Assembly (NCBI RefSeq): GCF_900106835.1
Contig: NZ_FNNR01000001.1
Location: 347,182-411,181 of the forward strand
DNA from: Arthrobacter sp. cf158
GTDB lineage: Bacteria > Actinomycetota > Actinomycetes > Actinomycetales > Micrococcaceae
Direction of reading: 5' to 3'
DNA: 64,000 bases
The position numbers were made by a program, and so were the translations under genes. A model generated the notes under the pieces. The model searched no databases and was not told the DNA's origin. It saw only the letters and a list, made by a program, of their open reading frames with translations. This document shows positions 18,294-27,238 of this stretch, piece by piece. The first letter of the stretch is position 1; every line of letters starts with the position of its first letter.

Positions 18294-19244
18294 ATGTCTG
18301 TCTCGCCATCATCCGCCGAAAACGGCCTTCAGTCTGAGCCCCGCCGCTTCGCCACCGGCCGCCAATTCGAACTTCGCAGGGGCGACGCGCTCGCCGTCGT
18401 CACCGAGCTCGCGGCAGGTCTGCGCCTCTACTCCCGTGGCGGCGTCCAGTTGACCGAAAGCTACGGCGACGACGAAATTTCGCCCGGCGCAACCGGCATC
18501 ACCTTGGCGCCCTGGGCAAATCGTGTGGAGGACGGGACCTGGTACCTCGACGGCAAGAAGCAACAGCTGGACATCACCGAGGTATCGCGCAACAACGCCA
18601 GCCATGGCCTGCTCCGGAACACGGCCTACACGCTGGTGGACGAGTCGGAGTTCTCCGTGACGCTCGAAGCCACCGTCTTCCCGCAGCACGGGTACCCGTT
18701 CCTGGTGAGGCACCGGGTGCGGTATGAACTGGACGATTCGCTGGACCTGCGCGTGTGGCAGACCTTGGTCAACGACTCCCAGGGCACGGCGCCCTTTGTG
18801 CTGGGAGCCCATCCATACCTGCGCCTCGGTGACGTTGCCCCGGAGGACCTTGTCCTGACGGTGCGGGCTGCAACCCGGTTGGTGGCAGACGAACGCTTGA
18901 TTCCCCGCAGCACCGCCGCGGCGGACGGCGAGTACGACCTCTCGGCAGGGGGTGCGGTTGGCCGCCTCGTGATTGATGTCGCCTTGACGGATCTGACGTA
19001 CGACGCCGGCACAGCGCGCCACACGCTGACGGCACCTGATGGCCGCAGTGTGAGCCTGGAGCAGGACGAAAGCTGTCAGTACGTCCATGTTTTTGTCACT
19101 GACACGTTCCCTGGACGTTCCAAAGCAGTGGCGATCGAACCCATGACGGGCCCCGCCAATGCATTCAACAGCGGCGATGGCCTGCGGTGGCTGGAGCCCG
19201 GTGAAGCCTTCACCATGACCTGGGGCATCGCAGCTTCCCTCTAG
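18294..19244 (+). CDS. galM: Aldose 1-epimerase (galactose mutarotase family)
   Basis: Interconverts alpha and beta anomers of hexoses, supplying alpha-galactose to galactokinase; 316 aa from ATG 18294. That ATG is preferred over 18276 because the -10 hexamer TACGGT overlaps the upstream start and lies six bases before 18294. The NRVEDGTWYLDGKK loop (sugar-binding Arg), the NNASHG active-site His, the PFVLGAHPYLRLG second His, and the C-terminal IEPMTGPANAFN with the catalytic Glu are all visible. It is divergent from galT, consistent with a shared galactose regulon. Confidence 0.9.
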   Translation: MSVSPSSAENGLQSEPRRFATGRQFELRRGDALAVVTELAAGLRLYSRGGVQLTESYGDDEISPGATGITLAPWANRVEDGTWYLDGKKQQLDITEVSRNNASHGLLRNTAYTLVDESEFSVTLEATVFPQHGYPFLVRHRVRYELDDSLDLRVWQTLVNDSQGTAPFVLGAHPYLRLGDVAPEDLVLTVRAATRLVADERLIPRSTAAADGEYDLSAGGAVGRLVIDVALTDLTYDAGTARHTLTAPDGRSVSLEQDESCQYVHVFVTDTFPGRSKAVAIEPMTGPANAFNSGDGLRWLEPGEAFTMTWGIAASL

Positions 19245-19319
19245 GCTTTGTGCCCCGTGTTTGTCCATGGGGGAGCGGGTCGGTTTCCCATACGGCGTGG
19301 GCTACGGAATTATGGGTTT

Positions 19320-20600
19320 ATGACGCCAACATCGGACGCCAAAACACGTTCAGACCGCCAAATTGCCGAGGACATCCCGTATGGGGTCCGCATTGCTGCT
19401 GCCTGGTCGTGGCGGGCAGGACTGATCCTGCTCATGATCGGGGCCTTGGTGTGGCTTCTGGGCAAGGTCAGCTTCCTCATCATTCCCGTGATGGTGGCTG
19501 CGCTTTTGGCGGGCCTCCTCTACCCGGTGGTGGTGTGGCTGCGTCACCGCAAGATTCCCAACGGCGCCGCGGTGGCCATCACGGTAGTCGGCTTCATCGG
19601 TGTGATCGCGGGAGCGCTGGCCCTGGTGGGAAGGCAGCTGGTCTCCGGTTTCGGGGAGCTTTGGCAGGAAGCGCTGGCAGGGATCCAACAGATTCAGACG
19701 TGGTTGGCGGACGGTCCACTCCACCTCACAGCAGACCAGATCGACCAGTACATCGCCGATGGCGCCAACGCCCTGCAGAACAACAGCAGCAGCATCCTCA
19801 GTGGCGCTCTCTCCTTTGGCAGCACAGCGGGACACTTCGCGGCCGGGTTGGTCCTGGCGCTTTTCATCCTGATTTTCTTCCTGCTGGAAGGAAGCCGGAT
19901 CTGGGCGTTCCTGGTGCGGTTGCTGCCCAAGACGGCGCGGAGGGCAACCGACGGCGCGGGGCGTCGTGGCTGGACCTCAATGGTCAGTTACGTGCGGATC
20001 CAAATGTTCGTTGCCTTTGTTGACGCAGTGGGCATTGGAGTTGGTGCGGCCATCATCCAGGTACCGCTCGCACTTCCCCTGGCCGTCCTCGTGTTCATCG
20101 GCTCCTTCATTCCGGTAGTAGGTGCGCTGGTTACCGGTGCCATCGCAGTGCTGCTCGCATTGGTGGCCAACGGACCCATCAACGCGCTCATCATGCTGGC
20201 AATCGTCCTGCTGGTGCAGCAGCTGGAAAGCCACATCCTGCAGCCGTTGGTGATGGGCAAGGCCGTGGCGTTGCACCCGGTGGCCGTGATCCTCTCCGTC
20301 GCCGCGGGCTCCTACCTTGCCGGCATCCCGGGGGCACTGTTCGCCGTCCCGCTGCTCGCCGTAGTAAACACGGCAGTTCGCTACATTGCGGGCAGGACGT
20401 GGGAACATGATGAAGGATTGGGCGGCGTGGAACTCCAGCCGGCGGCCGCTTCGGCGGGGTCGGGCGAAGACACCAACTTCAAGGATGTCCACCTTCCACG
20501 GCCTGAGTCACGCCTTGGAAAAGGCACCGCAGGCAAGAACAAGGCTTCAGGGACCTCCTCCGTTGAGGGCCCTGCAGCCGACACCAACAAAGGAGAATAG
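19320..20600 (+). CDS. AI-2E family transporter
   Basis: Polytopic membrane protein of the AI-2E exporter (TqsA/PerM-like, formerly UPF0118) superfamily, 426 aa from the ATG at 19320; the in-frame GTG at 19248 is too close to the previous gene and lacks an SD. Eight hydrophobic helices; the family core VLVFIGSFIPVVGALVTG and the PLVMGKAVALHPVAVI segment are clear. Family members export autoinducer-2 or act as Na+/Li+(K+)/H+ antiporters, so the substrate is open. The cytoplasmic tail of about 75 residues is Ser/Gly/Lys-rich. ilvA starts 3 nt after its stop. Confidence 0.87.
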   Translation: MTPTSDAKTRSDRQIAEDIPYGVRIAAAWSWRAGLILLMIGALVWLLGKVSFLIIPVMVAALLAGLLYPVVVWLRHRKIPNGAAVAITVVGFIGVIAGALALVGRQLVSGFGELWQEALAGIQQIQTWLADGPLHLTADQIDQYIADGANALQNNSSSILSGALSFGSTAGHFAAGLVLALFILIFFLLEGSRIWAFLVRLLPKTARRATDGAGRRGWTSMVSYVRIQMFVAFVDAVGIGVGAAIIQVPLALPLAVLVFIGSFIPVVGALVTGAIAVLLALVANGPINALIMLAIVLLVQQLESHILQPLVMGKAVALHPVAVILSVAAGSYLAGIPGALFAVPLLAVVNTAVRYIAGRTWEHDEGLGGVELQPAAASAGSGEDTNFKDVHLPRPESRLGKGTAGKNKASGTSSVEGPAADTNKGE

Positions 20601-20603
20601 TCA

Positions 20604-21842
20604 GTGAATACCCTCGAAACCCTGCCCGTCACCCTGGACGATGTCCTTAAGGCGCAGGAGCTGCTCGAGGGCATTATTACCAAGACTCCGGTGGAGTCGT
20701 CCCGTGCTCTTGGCAGCCTCGTGGGCGGCAACGTCTTTTTCAAGTGCGAGAATCTTCAGCGTGCAGGCTCCTTCAAGGTCCGCGGCGCCTACGTCCGTAT
20801 GGCGCGCCTGACCGAGGATGAGAAGAAGCGCGGAGTGGTAGCAGCCTCGGCAGGCAACCACGCCCAAGGTGTGGCAGTGGCCGCAAAGAGCCTGGGCATC
20901 AACGCCCGCATCTACATGCCCCTTGGCGTGGCACTGCCCAAGCTGGCAGCCACGCGCAGCCACGGCGCCGAGGTCATTCTCCACGGACACAACGTGGATG
21001 AGGCCCTGGCGGAAGCACAGCGCTACGCCAATGAAACCGGTGCTGTCTTTGTGCATCCTTTTGACAACGTGGACGTGGTGGCCGGGCAAGGCACCATCGG
21101 GCTGGAAATCCTGGACCAGATCCCCAACGTGGACACTATCCTTATGGGCGTCGGCGGCGGCGGATTGCTGGCCGGCGTGGCAGTAGCCATCAAAGCAAGG
21201 GCAAAGGAGCTTGGCCGCGAGATTCGGGTGATCGGCGTACAGGCTGAGAACGCCGCAGCCTACCCGCCGTCCCTGGCCGCAGACGCCTTGGTTCCGCTGA
21301 AGAAGGTCACCACCATGGCCGACGGTATTGCCGTTGGACGGCCGGGACAGCTGCCCTTCAGCATCATTCGCGAACTCGTGGACGATGTTGTCACTGTCAG
21401 CGAGGATTCACTGGCGCGGGCGCTGATCTTCCTCCTGGAACGGGCCAAGATGGTGGTTGAGCCTGCGGGCGCCGTGGGAGTAGCCGCACTCATGGACGGC
21501 AAGATCGAAAACCCCGGAAACACCGCCGTCGTGCTTTCCGGTGGCAACATCGATCCGATGCTGATGCTCAAAGTCATCCAGCGTGGTCTTTCGGCCGCTG
21601 GCCGGTTCATGACCGTCCGCATGATGCTGGATGACCGCCCCGGCTCCTTGGCCACGATCGCGCGCATCATCGCCGAGAACGATGCCAACGTCACGGGCCT
21701 GGACCACACACGGTTGGGTGGTTCCATCAGCATGGGCGATGTCTCCATCACCATCAACCTGGAAACCAAAGGCCACGAACACGGCGAACAGGTTCTCGGC
21801 GCGCTGCGGGCCGAGGGGTTCCAGCCGATCGTGGTGCACTGA
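20604..21842 (+). CDS. ilvA: Threonine ammonia-lyase (threonine deaminase)
   Basis: PLP enzyme deaminating threonine to 2-oxobutanoate, 412 aa. GTG start with SD AAAGGAG just upstream. PLP-binding K58 in SFKVRGA; the Gly-rich phosphate loop VGGGGLLAG; a single C-terminal ACT domain (about 330-412, beginning RFMTVRMMLDDRPGSLA). One ACT domain and this length fit the TdcB/short IlvA class rather than the two-ACT E. coli IlvA, so allosteric control may differ. It follows the AI-2E gene by 3 nt. Confidence 0.92.
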   Translation: MNTLETLPVTLDDVLKAQELLEGIITKTPVESSRALGSLVGGNVFFKCENLQRAGSFKVRGAYVRMARLTEDEKKRGVVAASAGNHAQGVAVAAKSLGINARIYMPLGVALPKLAATRSHGAEVILHGHNVDEALAEAQRYANETGAVFVHPFDNVDVVAGQGTIGLEILDQIPNVDTILMGVGGGGLLAGVAVAIKARAKELGREIRVIGVQAENAAAYPPSLAADALVPLKKVTTMADGIAVGRPGQLPFSIIRELVDDVVTVSEDSLARALIFLLERAKMVVEPAGAVGVAALMDGKIENPGNTAVVLSGGNIDPMLMLKVIQRGLSAAGRFMTVRMMLDDRPGSLATIARIIAENDANVTGLDHTRLGGSISMGDVSITINLETKGHEHGEQVLGALRAEGFQPIVVH

Positions 21843-21856
21843 CGGGAGGGGCGCCC

Positions 21857-22471
21857 ATGGTGCTTGGAACACCTGAAGGTTCAAAGGAAGAGGCCCGGGA
21901 GTCCTTGGCTGGGCGGGCGAAGGGCGGCCTGCTCTTCATGGGCGGCTTCGTCATTCTGCTCTACGTCATCGAGATCCTCAATACGTTGATGCGCCATGGC
22001 CTGAACCCCACGTTTGGCCTGCGCTCCCGCTCCCTGGACGGCGTGCTGGACATCCTGACGTTCCCCTTGCTGCACGCGAACTTCAATCACTTGCTCTCCA
22101 ACACGCTGCCGCTGATCATTTTTGGCTTTCTGGTGTTCCTGTCCGGCATCCGCGTGTTCATCACCGCGTTGGCGTTCAGCTGGCTGGGTTCCGGACTCGC
22201 GGTGTGGCTGATTGGCGGGGGAGGAGTGACAGTGGGGGCATCCGGGTTGGTGTTCGGATTCTTTGCATTCCTCTTGGTACGGGGCTTCTTCAACCGGAAC
22301 TGGTGGCAGATCCTGCTCTCCGTGGTGCTCTTCATGGCCTACGGCAGCATCCTCTTTGGGGTTTTGCCCACGGTGATGGGCTACGTGTCCTGGCAAGCGC
22401 ACCTCGGAGGCGCCTTGGGGGGCATCGTTGCCGCTGTCTTGCTGCGCCCCAAGTCCAAGCTCACGGCCTAA
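21857..22471 (+). CDS. Rhomboid family intramembrane serine protease
   Basis: Compact rhomboid, 204 aa, six hydrophobic helices with N and C termini predicted cytoplasmic. The catalytic dyad is visible: S129 in GASG and H182 in SWQAHLGGALGG; the L1/TM2 HANFNHLLSN motif (H73, H78, N81) is intact, so it should be active. It would cleave membrane-anchored proteins within the bilayer; substrates are unknown. ATG is 14 nt after the ilvA stop with GGAGGGG close upstream, so it is probably in the same transcript. A strong terminator follows. Confidence 0.9.
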   Translation: MVLGTPEGSKEEARESLAGRAKGGLLFMGGFVILLYVIEILNTLMRHGLNPTFGLRSRSLDGVLDILTFPLLHANFNHLLSNTLPLIIFGFLVFLSGIRVFITALAFSWLGSGLAVWLIGGGGVTVGASGLVFGFFAFLLVRGFFNRNWWQILLSVVLFMAYGSILFGVLPTVMGYVSWQAHLGGALGGIVAAVLLRPKSKLTA

Positions 22472-22492
22472 CCTGCAGCCGGAGACGAAAAA

Positions 22493-22530
22493 ACGCCGGC
22501 CCGCCCCGCGGAGGGGTGGGCCGGCGTCGT
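22493..22530. terminator. Terminator between rhomboid gene and greA
   Basis: 10-bp stem ACGCCGGCCC (22493-22502) with GGGCCGGCGT (22518-22527), preceded by an A-run, between convergent genes. Confidence 0.8.
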
Positions 22531-22555
22531 GTATTTCAGGCCGATGGGCTGCTGT

Positions 22556-23050
22556 TTAGGCGACGTACGGCTTGGCGGAAACGATCTCCACCGGGATTTC
22601 CTTGCCATTGGGAGCGACGTAGCTCAGCTTGTCGCCCTCCTTGTGGCCGATGATTGCGGCACCCAGAGGGGACTTTTCGCTGAAGACGTCAAGATCGGAA
22701 TCTCCGGCGATCTCGCGGGAGCCGAGCAGGAAGGTCTCTTCGTCGCCTGCGATGCGGGCAACAACCAGCATGCCGGGCTCAACGATTCCGTCATCGGCCG
22801 GCGCTTCGCCCACCTGGGCATCGCGCAGGAGGGCCGTGAGCTGACGGATGCGGGCCTCGATCTTGCCCTGCTCTTCCTTGGCTGCGTGGTAACCGCCGTT
22901 TTCCTTGAGGTCGCCTTCCTGGCGGGCAGCTTCGATCTTCTGGACGATTTCCGCCCGGCCAGCGCCGGAAAGGTGGTCCAGCTCAGCCTTCAAGCGGTCG
23001 AAAGCTTCCTGGGTAAGCCAAGCCGCAGTGGCGCTGTTGGTGGTAGACAC
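22556..23050 (-). CDS. greA: Transcription elongation factor GreA
   Basis: Rescues backtracked RNA polymerase by stimulating transcript cleavage. 164 aa from the GTG at 23050, which has the SD AGAGGAGA just upstream; the frame is open further to 23101 but the extra residues are not family-like. N-terminal coiled coil with the tip acidic residues (EGDLKENGGYHAAKE) and a C-terminal FKBP-like domain. The sequence GDLKENGGYHAAKEEQGKIE is the classical GreA signature. Single gene with its own promoter. Confidence 0.94.
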   Translation of the reverse strand: MSTTNSATAAWLTQEAFDRLKAELDHLSGAGRAEIVQKIEAARQEGDLKENGGYHAAKEEQGKIEARIRQLTALLRDAQVGEAPADDGIVEPGMLVVARIAGDEETFLLGSREIAGDSDLDVFSEKSPLGAAIIGHKEGDKLSYVAPNGKEIPVEIVSAKPYVA

Positions 23051-23145
23051 GGATTTCTCCTCTAGATCTGACAATGCAAAAGACCCCGCCGAGGTGGCCA
23101 CTCGTAAAACTCAGTAACCAACTTAACGGGGTGAAGGTTTCATCC

Positions 23146-23174
23146 ATTGTAGTAAATCCTTTGGACGAACCCAA
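23146..23174 (-). promoter_or_regulatory. greA promoter
   Basis: Minus-strand TTGGGT (23169-23174) and TACAAT (23146-23151) separated by 17 bases, about 90 bases upstream of the greA start. Confidence 0.5.
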
Positions 23175-23202
23175 ACCGGTTGAGTCGTGGGTCACACGAT
23201 TG

Positions 23203-23661
23203 TTATTTACCGCTGTCCACTATCCAGCAGCCGTCCACGACCCCGGAGACCGAAGGTGACTCGGTCCGAAGTACTGTGCGCTGAACGGTGGTCCGGCCGC
23301 CGTCGGGGTCGTCCTGGGGATCGTTCGGTCCAATCTCCACAACCTTCCAACCCACCACAGCGAACTTGGAATCCAGGGCCTTAATGGCGCATTTGGCGGT
23401 AGCCCCGGGGTACTTTGTGACTTGATAGTCCACTTCAGCCTGGGTGTCGTCAACCGTGCTGTAGCCGATGTCCTTGAACGTGACCGGAGCTTGCGCAGAC
23501 CCCGTTGCCACGTAGGCAGCGAAGGCAATCCCGATGACCAGGGCAGCGATGATGATGTTCCGCTTGGTTTTGCGGGTCATGGCGCGCTTTTGACCGCCGT
23601 AGCGATTGGCTAGGCTGGTGCTTGCCGGTACTTGGGTGGCCGAAAGGTCCTCTGAAGTCAC
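23203..23661 (-). CDS. DUF4307 domain-containing membrane protein
   Basis: 152-aa actinobacterial protein of unknown function, usually found next to mca and greA. One TM helix at about residues 35-55 after a basic cytoplasmic segment (KRAMTRKTKRN), then an extracytoplasmic beta-rich domain of about 95 residues with two Cys (CAIKALDSK and DGCWIVDSG) that could form a disulfide. GTG at 23661 is preceded by TAAACT on the minus strand (23668-23673) at six bases, so it is probably leaderless. Divergent from mca, with 74 bases between starts. Confidence 0.82.
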   Translation of the reverse strand: MTSEDLSATQVPASTSLANRYGGQKRAMTRKTKRNIIIAALVIGIAFAAYVATGSAQAPVTFKDIGYSTVDDTQAEVDYQVTKYPGATAKCAIKALDSKFAVVGWKVVEIGPNDPQDDPDGGRTTVQRTVLRTESPSVSGVVDGCWIVDSGK

Positions 23662-23735
23662 CCGTCCAGTTTAGTGCCGATCCCGGCGCCCCATCACCGC
23701 CCCCAGAGCTTGATACACGAAAGAGGAGCCGTCAC

Positions 23736-24641
23736 GTGACAGCGTCCAGCAGTTCCGAGCAGCAGCTGCGGCTGCTCGCCGTCCACGCCCACCCGGATGA
23801 TGAGTCCAGCAAGGGTGCGGCAACCATGGCGATGTACGCCGCCGCGGGAGTCGACGTGATGGTCGCCACGTGCACGGATGGATCACGCGGTGATATTCAG
23901 AATCCCGCCATGGAAGACGCGCCGCATCCCAAGCGCGATATGGCCGGGGCCAGGCGCTCAGAGATGGCGAACGCGGCTGCGGTCCTGGGCATCCAACAAC
24001 GCTGGCTCGGCTTCGTCGACTCGGGTCTTCCAGAAGGAGATCCCCTCCCGCCGCTGCCGCCGGGTTGCTTCGCGCTGCAGCCACTGGAGCGCGCCACGGC
24101 TCCCTTGGTGCGACTGGTCCGGCATTTCAAGCCCCATGTGATCCTCAGCTACGACGAAAACGGCGGTTACCCGCACCCGGACCACATCATGGCCCACAAG
24201 GTGGCCGTTGAGGCGTTCGAGGCCGCCGGTGATGCCGGGCGCTACCCCGGGATGGGGGAGCCGTGGGCTCCCAGCAAGCTGTACTACGACCGTGCCTTCA
24301 GCCCCGAACGCTTCCGTGCGCTGCACTTTGCTCTGGAGGACGCCGGCCTGCAGTCTCCCTATGCAGAACGGCTTGCGGCGTGGTTGGAGGCCGACGCGGA
24401 GGGTCACACGCCGCCTGTGCCCGCACATCAGACAACTACCCAGGTGGATTGCGGCGACTTCTTCGAAGCGCGGGACGACGCCCTCCGGGCACACCGGACG
24501 CAGATCGATCCACTGGGGTTCTTCTTCGCCGTCTCGCCGGACCTGCAGCGGACAGCGTGGCCCTGGGAGGACTACACGCTGGTCAAGTCCTTGGTCCAGT
24601 CCGAGCTGCCGGAGAAGGACCTCTTCGCAGGGATAAGATAG
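23736..24641 (+). CDS. mca: Mycothiol S-conjugate amidase
   Basis: Zinc amidase of the LmbE/PIG-L family that cleaves mycothiol S-conjugates to mercapturic acids for export, and so points to a mycothiol-making actinobacterium. 301 aa from the GTG at 23736, with SD AGAGGAG 8 nt upstream; upstream extension of the frame is rejected. Metal site: H19 and D22 in VHAHPDDESSKG and the later YPHPDHIMAHK His. The CTDGSRGDIQNPAM loop and the long C-terminal part distinguish it from MshB (about 300 aa too, but with different loops). Confidence 0.9.
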   Translation: MTASSSSEQQLRLLAVHAHPDDESSKGAATMAMYAAAGVDVMVATCTDGSRGDIQNPAMEDAPHPKRDMAGARRSEMANAAAVLGIQQRWLGFVDSGLPEGDPLPPLPPGCFALQPLERATAPLVRLVRHFKPHVILSYDENGGYPHPDHIMAHKVAVEAFEAAGDAGRYPGMGEPWAPSKLYYDRAFSPERFRALHFALEDAGLQSPYAERLAAWLEADAEGHTPPVPAHQTTTQVDCGDFFEARDDALRAHRTQIDPLGFFFAVSPDLQRTAWPWEDYTLVKSLVQSELPEKDLFAGIR

Positions 24642-24746
24642 GAGCGCCGACAGTTTCTATCGCTCGTAGAAATTGCCCGGCGGCCAACCAGCTTCCGGCT
24701 ACGCGCTGCCAATCGGCACGCATCAGCTCCCATAGAAGGTTTGAAC

Positions 24747-25037
24747 GTGCACCACTTGATTCTCGCCCTGACCGTCACCCCGTCGCCTGATCCCACGGGC
24801 ACGCTGCGGCCCGGCCTGTCCGAGGACCAGGTGACGCCCGGGACGTGGGGCTTCGTCCTCACGGCCTTCATCGTCATTCTGACCACCTTCCTGATCGTGG
24901 ACATGGTTCGCCGCATCCGCAGGGTCCGGTACCGGGCGCAGGTGGAGGAAGCCCGCCTGGCGGCGGAGCCGGGGGAACCTGCTGGTGCAGGCGGTACCCC
25001 GGACGATAACGACGATGCCGGTTCCGGAACCCGCTGA
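24747..25037 (+). CDS. Small single-pass membrane protein, unknown function
   Basis: 96 aa from GTG 24747; GAAGG seven bases upstream favours this over the TTG at 24741. Short N-terminal Pro/Thr segment, one strong TM helix (WGFVLTAFIVILTTFLIVDM), a basic juxtamembrane stretch (RRIRRVRYRAQ) and an acidic Gly-rich tail, so the topology is N-out, C-in. It overlaps the next gene by about 20 nt. Similar small proteins sit beside mca in related genomes; no function is known. Confidence 0.65.
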   Translation: MHHLILALTVTPSPDPTGTLRPGLSEDQVTPGTWGFVLTAFIVILTTFLIVDMVRRIRRVRYRAQVEEARLAAEPGEPAGAGGTPDDNDDAGSGTR

Positions 25038-27210
25038 GCCCGGCACTCCCAACCCGGCCGGCATTCCCAACCCGGCCAGTTCAGGCGATTGGCCCGGGGC
25101 AAACAACGCCCTGGGTTCGGAGCCGTCCGCGTATCTGCGGCAACACGCTGACAACCCTGTCTTTTGGCGTCCCTTCGGTGATGAGGCCTTTGGCTTCGCC
25201 GCTGAGCGGGACGTTCCCGTTTTTCTGTCCATTGGCTACGCTGCGTGCCACTGGTGCCATGTCATGGCCCACGAATCCTTTGAGGACCAGGAGACCGCGG
25301 ACTATCTGAATGCACATTTTGTCCCGGTCAAGGTGGACCGCGAGGAACGCCCGGACGTGGACTCGGTGTATATGGCCGCCACGCAGGCGATCAGTGGCGA
25401 GGGCGGCTGGCCAATGTCCGTTTTCCTGACGCCCGATGGTCTTGCTTTCCATGCGGGAACGTACTTTCCGCCGATTCCCTTGCCTGGCCGGCCGTCATTC
25501 CGCAATGTTCTGGAAGCTGTTCACGAGGCCTGGGTGGAGCGCCGGGCAGGTGTGGAGCACAACGCCAGGGGACTGGCGGCCAGCATGGGCGCTGCGCAGC
25601 TGTCAGGGGCGGTCAGGCTTGACGGCCCGCCGGAGCTGTTGGACGCGAACCTCCTGCCGGACGCGGTTGCGCTTCTTGCCCGCTCCGAAGACCCCGACGC
25701 CGGTGGGTTCGGCGCCGCCCCCAAGTTCCCGCCGTCGGCCGTTCTTGAGTTCCTCATCCGTCACGCTGCCGCGCCGTCCCAGACGGCTGACGCCGCGCGG
25801 GACATGGCAGGGCGTGCGCTGGCGGGCATGGCGCGTTCGGCGCTGTGTGACCAGCTCGACGGCGGATTCGCCCGCTATTCGGTGACGGCTGACTGGTCTG
25901 TGCCCCACTTCGAAAAAATGCTGTACGACAATGCGCAGCTGCTGCGCGTCTACACCCACTGGGTGCGGCTCGGCGGCAACGTGGTCTTCCCTGCCGGTGA
26001 GGCCGCCGCCGTGGCGTCCAGGTGCGCGGACTGGATGGTGGACTCGTTGCGGCTCCACAGCGGTGGTCTGGCCTCCTCCCTGGATGCCGATTCCGTGGTC
26101 GAAGGCGTGCATCACGAGGGCGCCACGTACCTGTGGACCCCGGAATCGTTGGTGGAAGCACTCGGCCCCGAAGATGCTGGGGCAGTAGCCGGCATGATGA
26201 ATATCCGTTCTGAAGGGACGGTCTCGGAGCTCGGGTCGCCGTTGCATCCTGCGCGGACGTTGACGGACGCCGAAGCTACGCTGTGGGCCCGGGTCCGCCC
26301 CATTCTTAGTGCGGCCCGCAACCTCCGAAGCCTGCCGGCAAGGGATCACAAAGTGGTGGCTGGTTGGAACGGCATTGCGGTGGCCGCCCTTGCTGAGGCC
26401 GGGGCTGTCCTGGATCGACCGGACTTGGTGGGGGCTGCGGAAGAGGTGGCCGGGTATCTCAAGGACGTCCACTGGGACCAGGGTTCACACGTGCTCATCC
26501 GGGTTTCGCACGACTCGCGGGCCCGCGGCATCGGCGGCCTGCTGGAGGACTACGCATTCTGCGCCGATGGCCTGCTGGCGCTGTACGCAGTGACGGGTAC
26601 CAAGCGTTGGTATCGGCTGGCCGAAGAGCTCATTCGTGCCGCCTGCACGCACTTTGTGGACAACGGGCAGTTGGCCGACTCGGCAGGGGAATCCGCCCAG
26701 GTCTTCAACGCGCAGGGCCAACATGCAGCTCTGGACCCGTTCGACAATGCCACGCCGAGCGGTGCTGCCGCGTTCGCCGGGGCATTGCTGACGTACTCCG
26801 CCTACTCGGGATCGCACGAGCATAGACTCATGGCCGGTAACATTCTCGGCTTGCTTCCGCCGCTCGCCACACGTGCGCCCCGCGTCGCAGGCTGGCTCCT
26901 GGCCACGGCCCAAGCGGCCCTTGCCGGTCCCGTGGAGGCTGCTGTAGTTGGACCCGATTCGCCTGCGCGCAACGCGCTGCACAAGGCCCTGTTGGCATCG
27001 CCCAGCCCTGGGCTGGTGGTGGCCCTGCAAACCGACGACGGCGGGTCCCCGGCCGCGGAAAGAGAGGTACCGCTGCTGCTCCACAGGTCAGGTTCGCCGG
27101 ACGGATCACCGCAGGTCTACCTGTGCCGGGGCATGGTGTGTGAGCGGCCGTTGGGTGATGTGGCTGAGGTGCTGTCCCAATTATCGGCCATGGCCTCTGG
27201 CGGCTCTTAG
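25015..27210 (+). CDS. Thioredoxin-domain protein DUF255 (YyaL/SSP411 family)
   Basis: Large soluble protein, 731 aa from the ATG at 25015 (an in-frame GTG at 24985 is possible). An N-terminal thioredoxin-like domain carries the family motif YAACHWCHVMAHESF with C78 and C81; the middle and C-terminal parts form the (alpha/alpha)6 barrel seen in N-acylglucosamine 2-epimerase-like proteins (DNAQLLRVYTHW; KVVAGWNGIAVAALA). The biochemical role of the family is not settled; the CxxC suggests redox or metal function. Translation is coupled to the small membrane gene by overlap. Confidence 0.87.
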   Translation: MPVPEPAEPGTPNPAGIPNPASSGDWPGANNALGSEPSAYLRQHADNPVFWRPFGDEAFGFAAERDVPVFLSIGYAACHWCHVMAHESFEDQETADYLNAHFVPVKVDREERPDVDSVYMAATQAISGEGGWPMSVFLTPDGLAFHAGTYFPPIPLPGRPSFRNVLEAVHEAWVERRAGVEHNARGLAASMGAAQLSGAVRLDGPPELLDANLLPDAVALLARSEDPDAGGFGAAPKFPPSAVLEFLIRHAAAPSQTADAARDMAGRALAGMARSALCDQLDGGFARYSVTADWSVPHFEKMLYDNAQLLRVYTHWVRLGGNVVFPAGEAAAVASRCADWMVDSLRLHSGGLASSLDADSVVEGVHHEGATYLWTPESLVEALGPEDAGAVAGMMNIRSEGTVSELGSPLHPARTLTDAEATLWARVRPILSAARNLRSLPARDHKVVAGWNGIAVAALAEAGAVLDRPDLVGAAEEVAGYLKDVHWDQGSHVLIRVSHDSRARGIGGLLEDYAFCADGLLALYAVTGTKRWYRLAEELIRAACTHFVDNGQLADSAGESAQVFNAQGQHAALDPFDNATPSGAAAFAGALLTYSAYSGSHEHRLMAGNILGLLPPLATRAPRVAGWLLATAQAALAGPVEAAVVGPDSPARNALHKALLASPSPGLVVALQTDDGGSPAAEREVPLLLHRSGSPDGSPQVYLCRGMVCERPLGDVAEVLSQLSAMASGGS

Positions 27211-27238
27211 CCGAACCAGTGAGCTCGGGCAGGTACAG

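Noticed and set aside
24655..24680. TTTCTA-TAGAAA hairpin downstream of mca
   Set aside because: Only six base pairs and no T-run; too weak to call a terminator.
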